A stretch of 64,000 bases of DNA from Hymenobacter sp. BRD128 (GTDB lineage: Bacteria; Bacteroidota; Bacteroidia; Cytophagales; Hymenobacteraceae): assembly GCF_013256625.1 (NCBI RefSeq), contig NZ_CP053908.1, positions 868,001 through 932,000 on the forward strand, written 5' to 3'. This document shows positions 37,032-44,464 of the stretch, piece after piece. The position numbers were made by a program, and so were the translations under genes. The notes beneath the pieces are model-generated. The model had not been told where the DNA came from. It was given only the letters and a program-made list of their open reading frames with translations, and made no database searches. How positions within the stretch are numbered: position 1 is the first letter of the stretch; each line of letters opens with the position of its first letter.

Positions 37032-38213
37032 TTACCCGATAGCCCGCAGCAGCCCGGCCACGGCCGCGTCAAGCTCGGCCTCGGTAATGGTGAGCGGCGG
37101 CGCGATGCGCAGCGAGTTGTCGCAGAACAAAAACCAGTCGGTAAGGATACCTTCCTCGGCCAGCGCGCGGTCGATAATCGGCTTAAGAACTTCAAACGAC
37201 TCAAATTCCACGGCCATCAGCAGGCCGCAGTTGCGCACTTCCCGAATAGCCGGGTGCACCAGCTGCGCCCGCAGGCGTGCGGCTTTGGCCGCTACGCCGG
37301 CCAGCAGGTTTTCTTCCTGAATGACCTGGAGCGTGGCTAGCGAGGCCGCGCAGCTCACCGGGTGCCCGCCAAAGGTGGTGCAGTGCCCCAGGATGGGGTT
37401 AGTTTGAAAGCCCGCCATGATAGTGGGCGAAGAAATAAATGCCCCGATGGGCATGCCGCCGCCCATGCCTTTGGCGCACACCAGGATGTCGGGCACCACC
37501 CCAAACTGCTCGAAGGCCCACTGCGTGCCCGTGCGCCCAAAGCCACACTGAATCTCATCCAGAATCAGCAGCGCGCCCACCTCGGTGCAGCGCCGCCGCA
37601 CGGCCGGCAGGTAGCCGGGCTGCGGCAGCCGCACGCCGGCCTCGCCCTGCACGGTTTCGAGCACCACGGCGGCGGTGTGCTCGGTTATTAACGTCAAGTC
37701 GGCCAGTTCGTTGTAGCGCAGGTGCGTCACGGCGGGCAGTAGGGGCCGGTAGCTGTTTTTAAAGCCCTCGGAGCCGGTGATGGACAGCGCGCCGTGCGTG
37801 GAGCCGTGGTAGGCGTTGAAAGCCGAAACCAGGCCCGGGCGGCCGGTGTGGCGCTTGGCCAGCTTGAGCGCGCCTTCGATGGCCTCGGTACCCGAGTTGG
37901 TGAAATACACTGTGTCGAGCGGGGCGGGCAGGGTGGCAGCCAGCGCCTGAGCTAGCCGGGCGGGCGGGGCCTGCACCAGCTCGCCATACACCATCAGGTG
38001 GAGGTACTTATCAAGCTGGTCGTGAATGGCTTGCAGCACCTTTGGGTGCCGGTGCCCCACGTTGCTGACGCCGATGCCGGAAATCAAATCCAGAATCGGC
38101 CGGCCCTCGGGGGTATACATGTACGCGCCCTCGGCCCGCTCAATTTCCAGCAAGAGTGGAAATTCTGAAGTTTGGGCCTGGTGGCGTAAAAAAAGCTGGC
38201 GGGGGGTGAGCAT
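37032..38213 (-). CDS. Class-III PLP-dependent aminotransferase (ArgD-like)
   Basis: A 393-residue fold-type I aminotransferase. Seen features are the N-terminal ISGIGVSNVGHRHPKV, FTNSGTEAIEGALKLAKR, VQGEAGVRLP, ILDEIQCGFGRTG (Asp to the pyridine ring), and CAKGMGGGMPIGAF with the PLP-binding Lys. The family moves amino groups from ornithine, acetylornithine, GABA or similar to 2-oxoglutarate; the substrate is not settled by sequence and no arginine genes are adjacent. The length is normal. The frame starts at the ATG at 38213. Confidence 0.88.
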   Translation of the reverse strand: MLTPRQLFLRHQAQTSEFPLLLEIERAEGAYMYTPEGRPILDLISGIGVSNVGHRHPKVLQAIHDQLDKYLHLMVYGELVQAPPARLAQALAATLPAPLDTVYFTNSGTEAIEGALKLAKRHTGRPGLVSAFNAYHGSTHGALSITGSEGFKNSYRPLLPAVTHLRYNELADLTLITEHTAAVVLETVQGEAGVRLPQPGYLPAVRRRCTEVGALLILDEIQCGFGRTGTQWAFEQFGVVPDILVCAKGMGGGMPIGAFISSPTIMAGFQTNPILGHCTTFGGHPVSCAASLATLQVIQEENLLAGVAAKAARLRAQLVHPAIREVRNCGLLMAVEFESFEVLKPIIDRALAEEGILTDWFLFCDNSLRIAPPLTITEAELDAAVAGLLRAIG

Positions 38214-38246
38214 ATCGCCCGCAAAGGTACCGCCGCTAGGGGTGGG

Positions 38247-38735
38247 CTAGCGCACGGGCTGGTCGGCGGGCGGCGGGGCCGGGGCGTTTTGGCCGGCCAC
38301 CCGCTTGAGGACTTCCTTGGTAAAGTCGCGCTCGGCCTGATACAGCTGGGCCACCTGGCGCAGGGCCAGTACTTTCTGTAATTTCTCGAAATAATCTTTT
38401 TCGAGATTGAGTTGCTGCTGGCGGATGGCAAAGTCCTGGGTAAAATTGTCACGAAGCTGGGCATCGCTCAGGCCAGGGTTGTCGGCATCGCGGCGCAGTT
38501 GGCGGGCCGAGCGATTAAGCTCGCGGCGCTTGGTCACAAAGTCGTTGTACACGGGCCAGAAGCGCTGCGCCTGGTCCTGGGTCAGCGTGAGGCGGGAGGT
38601 GATGAAGGCAATCTTCGCATTGTCGAGCTGGCTGATGCTGGCACCGGGCCGGCGTGCCTGCGCCTGCGCTGGCTGGCGGCTGGCCAGGGCCACTAGCAGT
38701 AAACAGCTCAGAATAAAAAATCGTAACGTATTCAT
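38247..38735 (-). CDS. Spy/CpxP-like periplasmic protein
   Basis: A 162-residue exported helical protein. A signal peptide ends PAQAQA. FITSRLTLTQDQAQRFWPVYNDF resembles the LTxxQ element of Spy/CpxP and the zinc-resistance-associated family, which act as periplasmic chaperones or stress sensors. The C-terminus is Pro-rich. It is the last gene of a minus-strand unit with an ECF sigma factor and an anti-sigma-like membrane protein, an arrangement in which it may sense or buffer envelope stress. That link is inference. Confidence 0.7.
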   Translation of the reverse strand: MNTLRFFILSCLLLVALASRQPAQAQARRPGASISQLDNAKIAFITSRLTLTQDQAQRFWPVYNDFVTKRRELNRSARQLRRDADNPGLSDAQLRDNFTQDFAIRQQQLNLEKDYFEKLQKVLALRQVAQLYQAERDFTKEVLKRVAGQNAPAPPPADQPVR

Positions 38736-38753
38736 GGCTAGTAAAAAATGCGC

Positions 38754-39209
38754 TTACAAAAGCCCGGCCTCATTGGTGGGCTGTGCGTCGAGCGCCTCAG
38801 TAAGCTCGGTGGGGGAGAGCCGCAGGTATTGTTTGGTAATGCCCAGGTGGTGCGTCGGCAGTTCGGCCAGGTCCAGCATATCCACGTGCGTCTCGCCACT
38901 AGTCAGGTAGTCTACCAGCTGCGCCTGGGGCACCGCGTCGAGGCTGGCGGGGCGGGCCGGGCTGCTCAATGAGGCGCCACCCAGCCACAGCGAGGCCGCA
39001 AACGTGCCCAGCAGCAGCGTCGAGGCTAGCCCCGTGCGCAGGTAGGCCGGCGCGCGTAGCAGCCAGGCTAGCGGCTGCGGGCGGCTGGCCGGCGGGGCCA
39101 CCTGGGCCATTATTCGCGTGGGAAGCTGCTCGAAGTAGCCGGCGGGCGGGCTGCTTAGCGGCTGCGGCCAGCGGCGCGGGTGCTCATCAAGGCGAAAAGG
39201 CGTTTTCAT
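38754..39209 (-). CDS. Putative anti-sigma factor, single membrane helix
   Basis: About 151 residues from the ATG at 39209 (MKTPFRLDEHPRRW). There is a Pro-rich cytoplasmic N-terminal part with GYFEQLPTRIMAQV, one membrane helix (about 70-88; LASTLLLGTFAASLWLGG) and a periplasmic tail. The YFxxLPxRI pattern next to a membrane helix is common in small proteins that follow ECF sigma genes in Bacteroidota. No zinc-binding anti-sigma motif is seen. Its place between sigma factor and Spy-like protein supports an anti-sigma role. Confidence 0.65.
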   Translation of the reverse strand: MKTPFRLDEHPRRWPQPLSSPPAGYFEQLPTRIMAQVAPPASRPQPLAWLLRAPAYLRTGLASTLLLGTFAASLWLGGASLSSPARPASLDAVPQAQLVDYLTSGETHVDMLDLAELPTHHLGITKQYLRLSPTELTEALDAQPTNEAGLL

Positions 39210-39239
39210 GAACATTAGATAAAAGAGCGGGGGCTAAGT

Positions 39240-39812
39240 TTAAGCGGCTTCGTCGGAGTTGATGGCCGGGTTGTCGGCCTGGGTCACGTATTCCTCGATT
39301 TTGCGGGCGGCATGGTGGTAGCTGGCCTTCAGCGCGCCCACGCTGGTGCCGGTTACTTCGGCCATTTGCTCGTAGGGCATTTCGTCGTAGTAGCGCAGGT
39401 TAAATACGAGGCGCTGCTTGTCAGGCAGGCGCAGAATGGCCCTTTGCAGCTTCAGCTCAATCTCATCGCCGGCCACGGCCGGGTCGGCCTCAATTTTGGC
39501 AACTAGTTCGGCGCTTACGTCATTGAGCGGCAGCAAAAACTTGCGCCGCTTGCTTTGCAGAAAGCTTAGGCACTCGTTGGTGGCGATGCGGTAAATCCAG
39601 GTGAAAAGCTGGGCATCCTGCCGGAAGCTCCCTAGGTGTTGAAACACCTTCACAAATACGTCCTGGGTGAGGTCGTCGGCGTCATCGTGGTCGATTACCA
39701 TCTTGCGCACGTGCCAATACACCTTCTGCTGATACTTGCGCACCAGTTGGTTAAAGGCCAGGTTGCGGCTGGCCGGCTCGTGAAACTTGGCGAGGATTTC
39801 GTGGTCTTCCAA
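39240..39812 (-). CDS. ECF-type RNA polymerase sigma factor
   Basis: A 190-residue sigma-70 family protein with only regions 2 and 4. Region 2 reads FNQLVRKYQQKVYWHVRKMV, then HDDADDLTQDVFVKVFQHL and TWIYRIATNECLSFL. Region 4 has LPDKQRLVFNLRYYDEMPYEQMAEVTGTSVGALK, the helix-turn-helix that reads the -35 element. It directs RNA polymerase to stress genes and is probably autoregulated. Two co-directional genes follow within 31 and 19 bp. Confidence 0.93.
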   Translation of the reverse strand: MEDHEILAKFHEPASRNLAFNQLVRKYQQKVYWHVRKMVIDHDDADDLTQDVFVKVFQHLGSFRQDAQLFTWIYRIATNECLSFLQSKRRKFLLPLNDVSAELVAKIEADPAVAGDEIELKLQRAILRLPDKQRLVFNLRYYDEMPYEQMAEVTGTSVGALKASYHHAARKIEEYVTQADNPAINSDEAA

Positions 39813-39888
39813 GCGCAGGATGGGGGCGATTGTGCGGGTTGGACGCCGGAAATAAGCCAGGGTTTAATGGCTGGCTGGCAAACGGATT

Positions 39889-41310
39889 TCACCGCCCGAA
39901 AATGCTCAGCGAAGTCGTCTGGGCCGAGCGAATGGTAAAATTTCGCACGTCCGTAAACTTGCTGCCGGTGCTGGTAGCCGTGCGAAACACCAGCCGGTAG
40001 GCGCCCGGCTGCATGGCCAGGTTCACCTTGCTGCTGGCCTCGGGCAGGTTATAAATCCAAGTCTGCGACTCGTCGTCGTTGAGCTTGTAGATGCTGCCAA
40101 AACCTTTGAGGTCGGACGTGATATTGAGGGTGCCGGGCACGGCGTAAGTCACGGTTGTCGTCTGGCCCTGGTGCACACTCACGCGCTGGGTGCTGCGCGG
40201 CAGGGTCAGTATTTCCACCTCGTAGTTGCCGGCCAGCATTTTCTGGCGCGTGCCAAACGGCAGGGCTAGCCCCGTAGTTGGGCTGCCCGCCGCCCGCACC
40301 ACCGCCTGCACTGCCCCGCCGTAGGGATTAGGCGAGATAGTAGCCGGCTGAAGCACCAGCGTGCCCTGCGGCGTCTTGAAATTCAAGACGTTGGCCCTGC
40401 CAGCCTTAATGACCAGGTTGGGCTGGCGCACGGCCGGCACGGTGTTTATCACCAGGTCGTAGCTCTGCAAGGCGTCGATGTCGAGCACGTCGGCCTTGCC
40501 CTGGGCGTCGCGGTAATGCACGTAGTTGTACTCGGGCTGCCCGGTCACGTTGTTGACGAACGTCATGTTTACGTTCGATTCCACCGGCCGGCCAGCCTCG
40601 TCGGTGAGGTTGATGGCCACCGTGGTCTTGGCCAGCGTTTGGGCAATTACATCGTTGAGCACCGTCTGGAAGGTCTTCACCTCGGCCGCGTTGTAGTATT
40701 TACCCAGACATTCGAGCGAGCGCCCAAAGTCCTTTTCGGCCCCGATGCCAATCACAAACGGCTTCAGAAACACGCGCTTGCGCTGCAATGCTAGCGAGGC
40801 GGCGCAGGGGTCGCCCTTGCACGACTCCACGCCGTCGGTGATGAGCAGCAGCACGTTGCGCGAGGTTTTATCCAGCGGAAAGTCCTTGGCTGATTGTTCC
40901 AATGAATACGTAATGGGGGTGTTGCCCTGCGCCTTCAGCGTCTTGAGCCGGGCCTTGATGGCGGCGGCATTTTTGGGGGCGAAGGGCACTTCGAGGCGCG
41001 AGTCTTCGCAGTTTTGCTCGGCGTTGGCGTGCTGGTGGCCGTACACGCGCAGGCCCAGCTCCAAATTGGGGTAGGCATTGAGCGAGTCGGCTATCTTGGC
41101 TAGCAGGCGCTTGGCTACCTCCCAGCGCGGCTGGCCCTCCCAGGGCGCCATCATCGAGCCCGAAGCATCGAGCAGAAACAGGATGCGCGTCACCTTAGGC
41201 TTTTCGGGCGGCGCATTTTGCGCCCGGCTAACGAAGCAAACGGTCAAAAGCAGCCAGGCTAGCAGGCAGCCAGCAGCTCGGCGGACAGAAAAACGGGGCG
41301 GGAGTAGCAT
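39889..41310 (-). CDS. Exported VWA-domain protein
   Basis: A 473-residue protein with a signal peptide (LAWLLLTVCFVSRAQ). A von Willebrand factor A domain (about 40-215) carries the metal-ion adhesion motif as FLLDASGSM, a Thr in NTPITYSLE, and LLITDGVESCKGDPC. The C-terminal 250 residues are beta-rich, with carboxypeptidase-regulatory-like repeats. VWA proteins bind partners through a metal ion; this one probably acts in the periplasm or at the surface. The partner is unknown. It is a separate unit from the sigma operon. Confidence 0.82.
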   Translation of the reverse strand: MLLPPRFSVRRAAGCLLAWLLLTVCFVSRAQNAPPEKPKVTRILFLLDASGSMMAPWEGQPRWEVAKRLLAKIADSLNAYPNLELGLRVYGHQHANAEQNCEDSRLEVPFAPKNAAAIKARLKTLKAQGNTPITYSLEQSAKDFPLDKTSRNVLLLITDGVESCKGDPCAASLALQRKRVFLKPFVIGIGAEKDFGRSLECLGKYYNAAEVKTFQTVLNDVIAQTLAKTTVAINLTDEAGRPVESNVNMTFVNNVTGQPEYNYVHYRDAQGKADVLDIDALQSYDLVINTVPAVRQPNLVIKAGRANVLNFKTPQGTLVLQPATISPNPYGGAVQAVVRAAGSPTTGLALPFGTRQKMLAGNYEVEILTLPRSTQRVSVHQGQTTTVTYAVPGTLNITSDLKGFGSIYKLNDDESQTWIYNLPEASSKVNLAMQPGAYRLVFRTATSTGSKFTDVRNFTIRSAQTTSLSIFGR

Positions 41311-41364
41311 CGCCGAAATTTACACCGCTGCGGCGGGTTTGCTATTGCTCAGCCACACGGCAAC

Positions 41365-41904
41365 TTACGCCCCTAGCAGCCCCAGGTGCGCCAAATGGTG
41401 CCGCCCGTGCCAGGCGTACTGCACCAAGGCTTGCTCCAGCGTGCTAGTGGTTTGGTAGCGCGGGTGGTAGAAGGTACGCTGCCACTGCGCCTCGCTCAGC
41501 TGCTCCAGCAGCATTACCCAGCGCACGTGCAGGCTAGCCAGCAGCTCCAGCGACACGGCTAGGGGCGTCACGGCCACATCGGGTAGCTCGGCCCAGGCCT
41601 GCTCATCAAAGGGCCGCACGGTTGGGTTGTCCTCCGTGAGCGCCAGCCGAAAGCGGCTGTATAAGTTGGGGTGCGTATCGGCCAGGTGGTGCACCACCTG
41701 CCGGCCCGTCCACCCGCCGGGGCGGTAGGGCTGCTCCAGGCGCGCCGGCCCGGCCCGCTCCACGGCCGCCTTCAGCAGCGCCGGAAACTCGGCCAACTGT
41801 TGCAGATACAGGGCGCGCCCGGCCGGCGTGAGGGGCGCGGTAGGCAGCTGCGGCCGGCCAATGGGAAAGCGTAGGTGGTTGTCGTCGGGAGTGGGGGAGG
41901 TCAT
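41365..41904 (-). CDS. DinB/YfiT-type metal-dependent hydrolase-like protein
   Basis: About 179 residues from the ATG at 41904 (MTSPTPDDNHLRFPIGRP); the longer frame would add 21 hydrophobic residues that do not fit the family. RFPIGRP, GGWTGRQVVHHLADTHPNLY and QYAWHGRHHLAHL match the YfiT/DinB fold, whose three histidines (VHHLAD, WHGRHHLAHL) bind a metal. Relatives include bacillithiol S-transferase BstA (YfiT) and other thiol transferases; the true thiol cofactor here is unknown. Confidence 0.85.
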   Translation of the reverse strand: MTSPTPDDNHLRFPIGRPQLPTAPLTPAGRALYLQQLAEFPALLKAAVERAGPARLEQPYRPGGWTGRQVVHHLADTHPNLYSRFRLALTEDNPTVRPFDEQAWAELPDVAVTPLAVSLELLASLHVRWVMLLEQLSEAQWQRTFYHPRYQTTSTLEQALVQYAWHGRHHLAHLGLLGA

Positions 41905-41970
41905 GACGGAGAGAGTTTGTGATATGGCTGCAAACAAAAACAGCACCCTGGTAAGGGTGCTGCTCATAAT

Positions 41971-42183
41971 TTATCGGCTTTTCAATTCATGCCATCTCGG
42001 CTCGAAAAGTTTTAAGTCCTCTTCTGTAACACAGTAGGTTAATAGCGCTTGTTCTCTCTCTAACGTGCCTCGAGCGGCAACGTCTAAGGCGGACCAGGTA
42101 CGACTCTTTCGCGCTGCTACTGTGCATATAGGCTCTTCCTTTTGTTTAACTGCTTGAGCATCAGCAATGAGTTGCGCAATCAT
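41971..42183 (-). CDS. Small hypothetical protein, AT-rich island gene 2
   Basis: A 70-residue soluble protein (MIAQLIADAQAVKQKEEP...) with no signal or membrane segment. The N-terminal half is helical and charged, and it ends PRWHELKSR. It begins 12 bp after the 238-residue gene on the same strand, so the two are probably cotranslated. GC content is lower than in the flanking genes. No family was recognised; a partner or immunity role for the larger protein is only a guess from the arrangement. Confidence 0.55.
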   Translation of the reverse strand: MIAQLIADAQAVKQKEEPICTVAARKSRTWSALDVAARGTLEREQALLTYCVTEEDLKLFEPRWHELKSR

Positions 42184-42195
42184 AATTGTAAAAGG

Positions 42196-42912
42196 TTATA
42201 TGAGTCCTAAGTAGGTTTCGAATAGCTCACGTTTCAGTGAGTTTTGCAAATCTAATACACCGTTCCAACTTCTTCCTCTTAATAACGACTTTCCTCCTGG
42301 AGAAGTTGCTAGGTCGCGCATAGGGAAGGGGGCATCCGGCGGATTCTGGGCATAAAAATCGGCAAAAATCTTTAAGTGGAGAGACGACTGGGCGAGAGTT
42401 ATATCTGGGTGAGCCCGACCAAGCTCTATAATTTCTACTACAGTTGTAGGCTCAGTAGCTTCAAATCCATACAAAGCCCATGCATATCCACCAATAAATT
42501 TACCTGCAAGTACTTCTATGCGTTGAATAGAAGCTGATACATACTGTTTGTAAAAAGCCAGTAATATTACTTTGGCTTTTCCCTGTCCCTGTAATCTCTC
42601 TGGTAAAGTAAATATATCGTGAATTGCCGTTCTCACACCATCTCTTAGTAAAAGTGTCCGTTCCAGCAAAAAATCATAAGTTGAATTATCTCGCGCAACC
42701 CATTCCATATGAAATGTTTGCGCATTAATACCAGCAGCTATAAAATCAAAAAACAAGCTATTGTCACTTGCGAAGCTATCAATGTCTTGTGTTAAAGTTA
42801 AGAAATCGAACCCCACAAAATTTGTGGAAAAGTAATCTGAAACTTCACTAAGAGAGTTATCGAAAACTACGCCATAATCGTTTTCACATGTAAATAACTG
42901 CACCTCTGTCAT
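42196..42912 (-). CDS. Hypothetical protein, AT-rich island gene 1
   Basis: A 238-residue soluble protein starting MTEVQLFTCENDYGVVFD, with many aromatic and acidic residues and a predicted alpha/beta makeup. No signal peptide and no known catalytic motif. Its third positions are strongly AT-rich, unlike the GC-rich genes on both sides (DinB-like and icd), and GCTAGC is absent, so horizontal acquisition is likely. With the 70-residue gene it forms a compact two-gene cassette of unknown function between conserved genes. Confidence 0.6.
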   Translation of the reverse strand: MTEVQLFTCENDYGVVFDNSLSEVSDYFSTNFVGFDFLTLTQDIDSFASDNSLFFDFIAAGINAQTFHMEWVARDNSTYDFLLERTLLLRDGVRTAIHDIFTLPERLQGQGKAKVILLAFYKQYVSASIQRIEVLAGKFIGGYAWALYGFEATEPTTVVEIIELGRAHPDITLAQSSLHLKIFADFYAQNPPDAPFPMRDLATSPGGKSLLRGRSWNGVLDLQNSLKRELFETYLGLI

Positions 42913-42943
42913 TATTAATTTCTAATCTTTTTCATTTAAAAGA

Positions 42944-42985
42944 AAACCCCCGCGCCAGCCTCTCAGCCAACGCGGGGGTTTATAT
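42944..42985 (-). terminator. Terminator after icd
   Basis: An 11-bp perfect stem (42944-42954 with 42971-42981) with a T-rich run on the minus strand, directly downstream of icd. Confidence 0.75.
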
Positions 42986-43006
42986 TAATTGGCGATTGCC
43001 AAACTA

Positions 43007-44272
43007 CTACATGTTTTTGATAATCTCGTCGCCAAACTCACTCGTTTTGAGCAGGGTAGCGCCTTCCATCTGGCGCTCGAAGTCGTAGGTGACGCGCTTG
43101 CTGGCGATGGCGGCTTCGAGGCCTTTGTTGATGAGGGCGGCGGCTTCTTTCCAGCCCAGGTGCTCGAGCATCATTACGCCCGAGAGGATAACCGAGCCGG
43201 GGTTCACCTTGTCCTGGTTGGCGTACTTGGGCGCAGTGCCGTGGGTAGCCTCGAAGATGGCGTGGCCGGTGAGGTAGTTGATATTGGCGCCCGGCGCGAT
43301 GCCGATACCGCCCACGATGGCGGCCAGCGCGTCGGAGATATAGTCGCCGTTCAGGTTCAGCGTCGCCACTACCGAGTACTCGGCGGGGCGCAGCAAAATC
43401 TGCTGCAAAAAGGCATCGGCGATGCTGTCCTTGATAATCAGCTTACCCTGGTCCTGGGCTTGCTTTTGCAGGGCGTCGGCTACCGACTGGCCCTGCTTGG
43501 CCACGATTTTATCGTACTGCGCCCAGGTAAATACCTTCGCGCCAAACTCCTTCTCGGCTAGCTCGTAGCCCCAGGTTTTGAATGCGCCTTCGGTAAATTT
43601 CATAATGTTGCCCTTGTGCACCAGCGTCACCGACGGCAGCTTGTGCTCCAAGGCATACTTGATGGCGGCGCGCACGAGGCGCTCGGTGCCTTCTTTCGAT
43701 ACGGGCTTAATGCCGAACGACGACGACTCGGGGAAGCGGATTTTCTTCACGCCCATCTCGTCTTGCAGGAATTCGAGCATTTTCTGGGCCTGCGGCGTGC
43801 CGTTCATGTACTCGATGCCGGCGTAGATGTCCTCCGTGTTTTCGCGGAAGATGACCATGTTGGTCAGCTCGGGGTGCTTCACGGGTGAGGGCACGCCGTC
43901 GTAGTAGCGCACGGGGCGCACGCAGGCGTAGAGGTCCAGCTCCTGGCGCAGGGCCACATTGAGTGAGCGGATGCCGCCGCCCACGGGCGTCGTCAGCGGG
44001 CCTTTAATGCCTACCAGGTATTCGCGGAAGGCCTCCAGCGTTTCGTTCGGGAGCCAGTTATTGAGTTGCTTGTAGGCTTTTTCACCGGCTAGCACTTCCT
44101 TCCACACCAGCTTCTTCTTGCCGCCGTAGGCTTTTTCAACCGCGGCATCGAATACGCGCTGCGAGGCCCGCCAAATGTCCGGACCCGTGCCGTCGCCCTC
44201 GATGTAGGGGATGGTCGGTTGGTCGGGTACATTCAGCTTGCCATTTTTAATGGTGATTTTTTGCTCTGCCAT
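43007..44272 (-). CDS. icd: NADP-dependent isocitrate dehydrogenase
   Basis: A 421-residue enzyme of the bacterial (IcdA) type. Seen features are [14 protein letters not shown] at the start, the substrate loop [52 protein letters not shown] (catalytic Lys) and [18 protein letters not shown], and the NADP-binding [14 protein letters not shown] with [11 protein letters not shown]. It oxidatively decarboxylates isocitrate to 2-oxoglutarate in the TCA cycle. It is a single-gene unit with a palindromic repeat upstream and a terminator downstream. Confidence 0.97.
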   Translation of the reverse strand: MAEQKITIKNGKLNVPDQPTIPYIEGDGTGPDIWRASQRVFDAAVEKAYGGKKKLVWKEVLAGEKAYKQLNNWLPNETLEAFREYLVGIKGPLTTPVGGGIRSLNVALRQELDLYACVRPVRYYDGVPSPVKHPELTNMVIFRENTEDIYAGIEYMNGTPQAQKMLEFLQDEMGVKKIRFPESSSFGIKPVSKEGTERLVRAAIKYALEHKLPSVTLVHKGNIMKFTEGAFKTWGYELAEKEFGAKVFTWAQYDKIVAKQGQSVADALQKQAQDQGKLIIKDSIADAFLQQILLRPAEYSVVATLNLNGDYISDALAAIVGGIGIAPGANINYLTGHAIFEATHGTAPKYANQDKVNPGSVILSGVMMLEHLGWKEAAALINKGLEAAIASKRVTYDFERQMEGATLLKTSEFGDEIIKNM

Positions 44273-44361
44273 GAGGAAAAAGATTGTCTAGTAGTCAGTT
44301 GTCAAGTTCAGGTGGGAAGTCTCGTTCAGTGCTAGCTTTGTTCGTGGCTAGCCCCGCCTGT

Positions 44362-44444
44362 CATTGTGAGCCTGTGAAGCAATCGCACCAGAACGTTGTC
44401 GTTCGGGTGTCGTTTCGGTGCGATTGCTTCGCAGGCTCGCAATG
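44362..44444. repeat. Intergenic palindromic repeat, copy 2
   Basis: Arms 44362-44389 and 44417-44444 are nearly perfect 28-bp complements (two mismatched or wobble positions), and a smaller GAACG-CGTTC hairpin lies inside. It sits between icd and the M16 protease gene. Its left end matches copy 1 at 14075. Confidence 0.75.
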
Positions 44445-44464
44445 AAAAACGGCATTCTTTAAAA

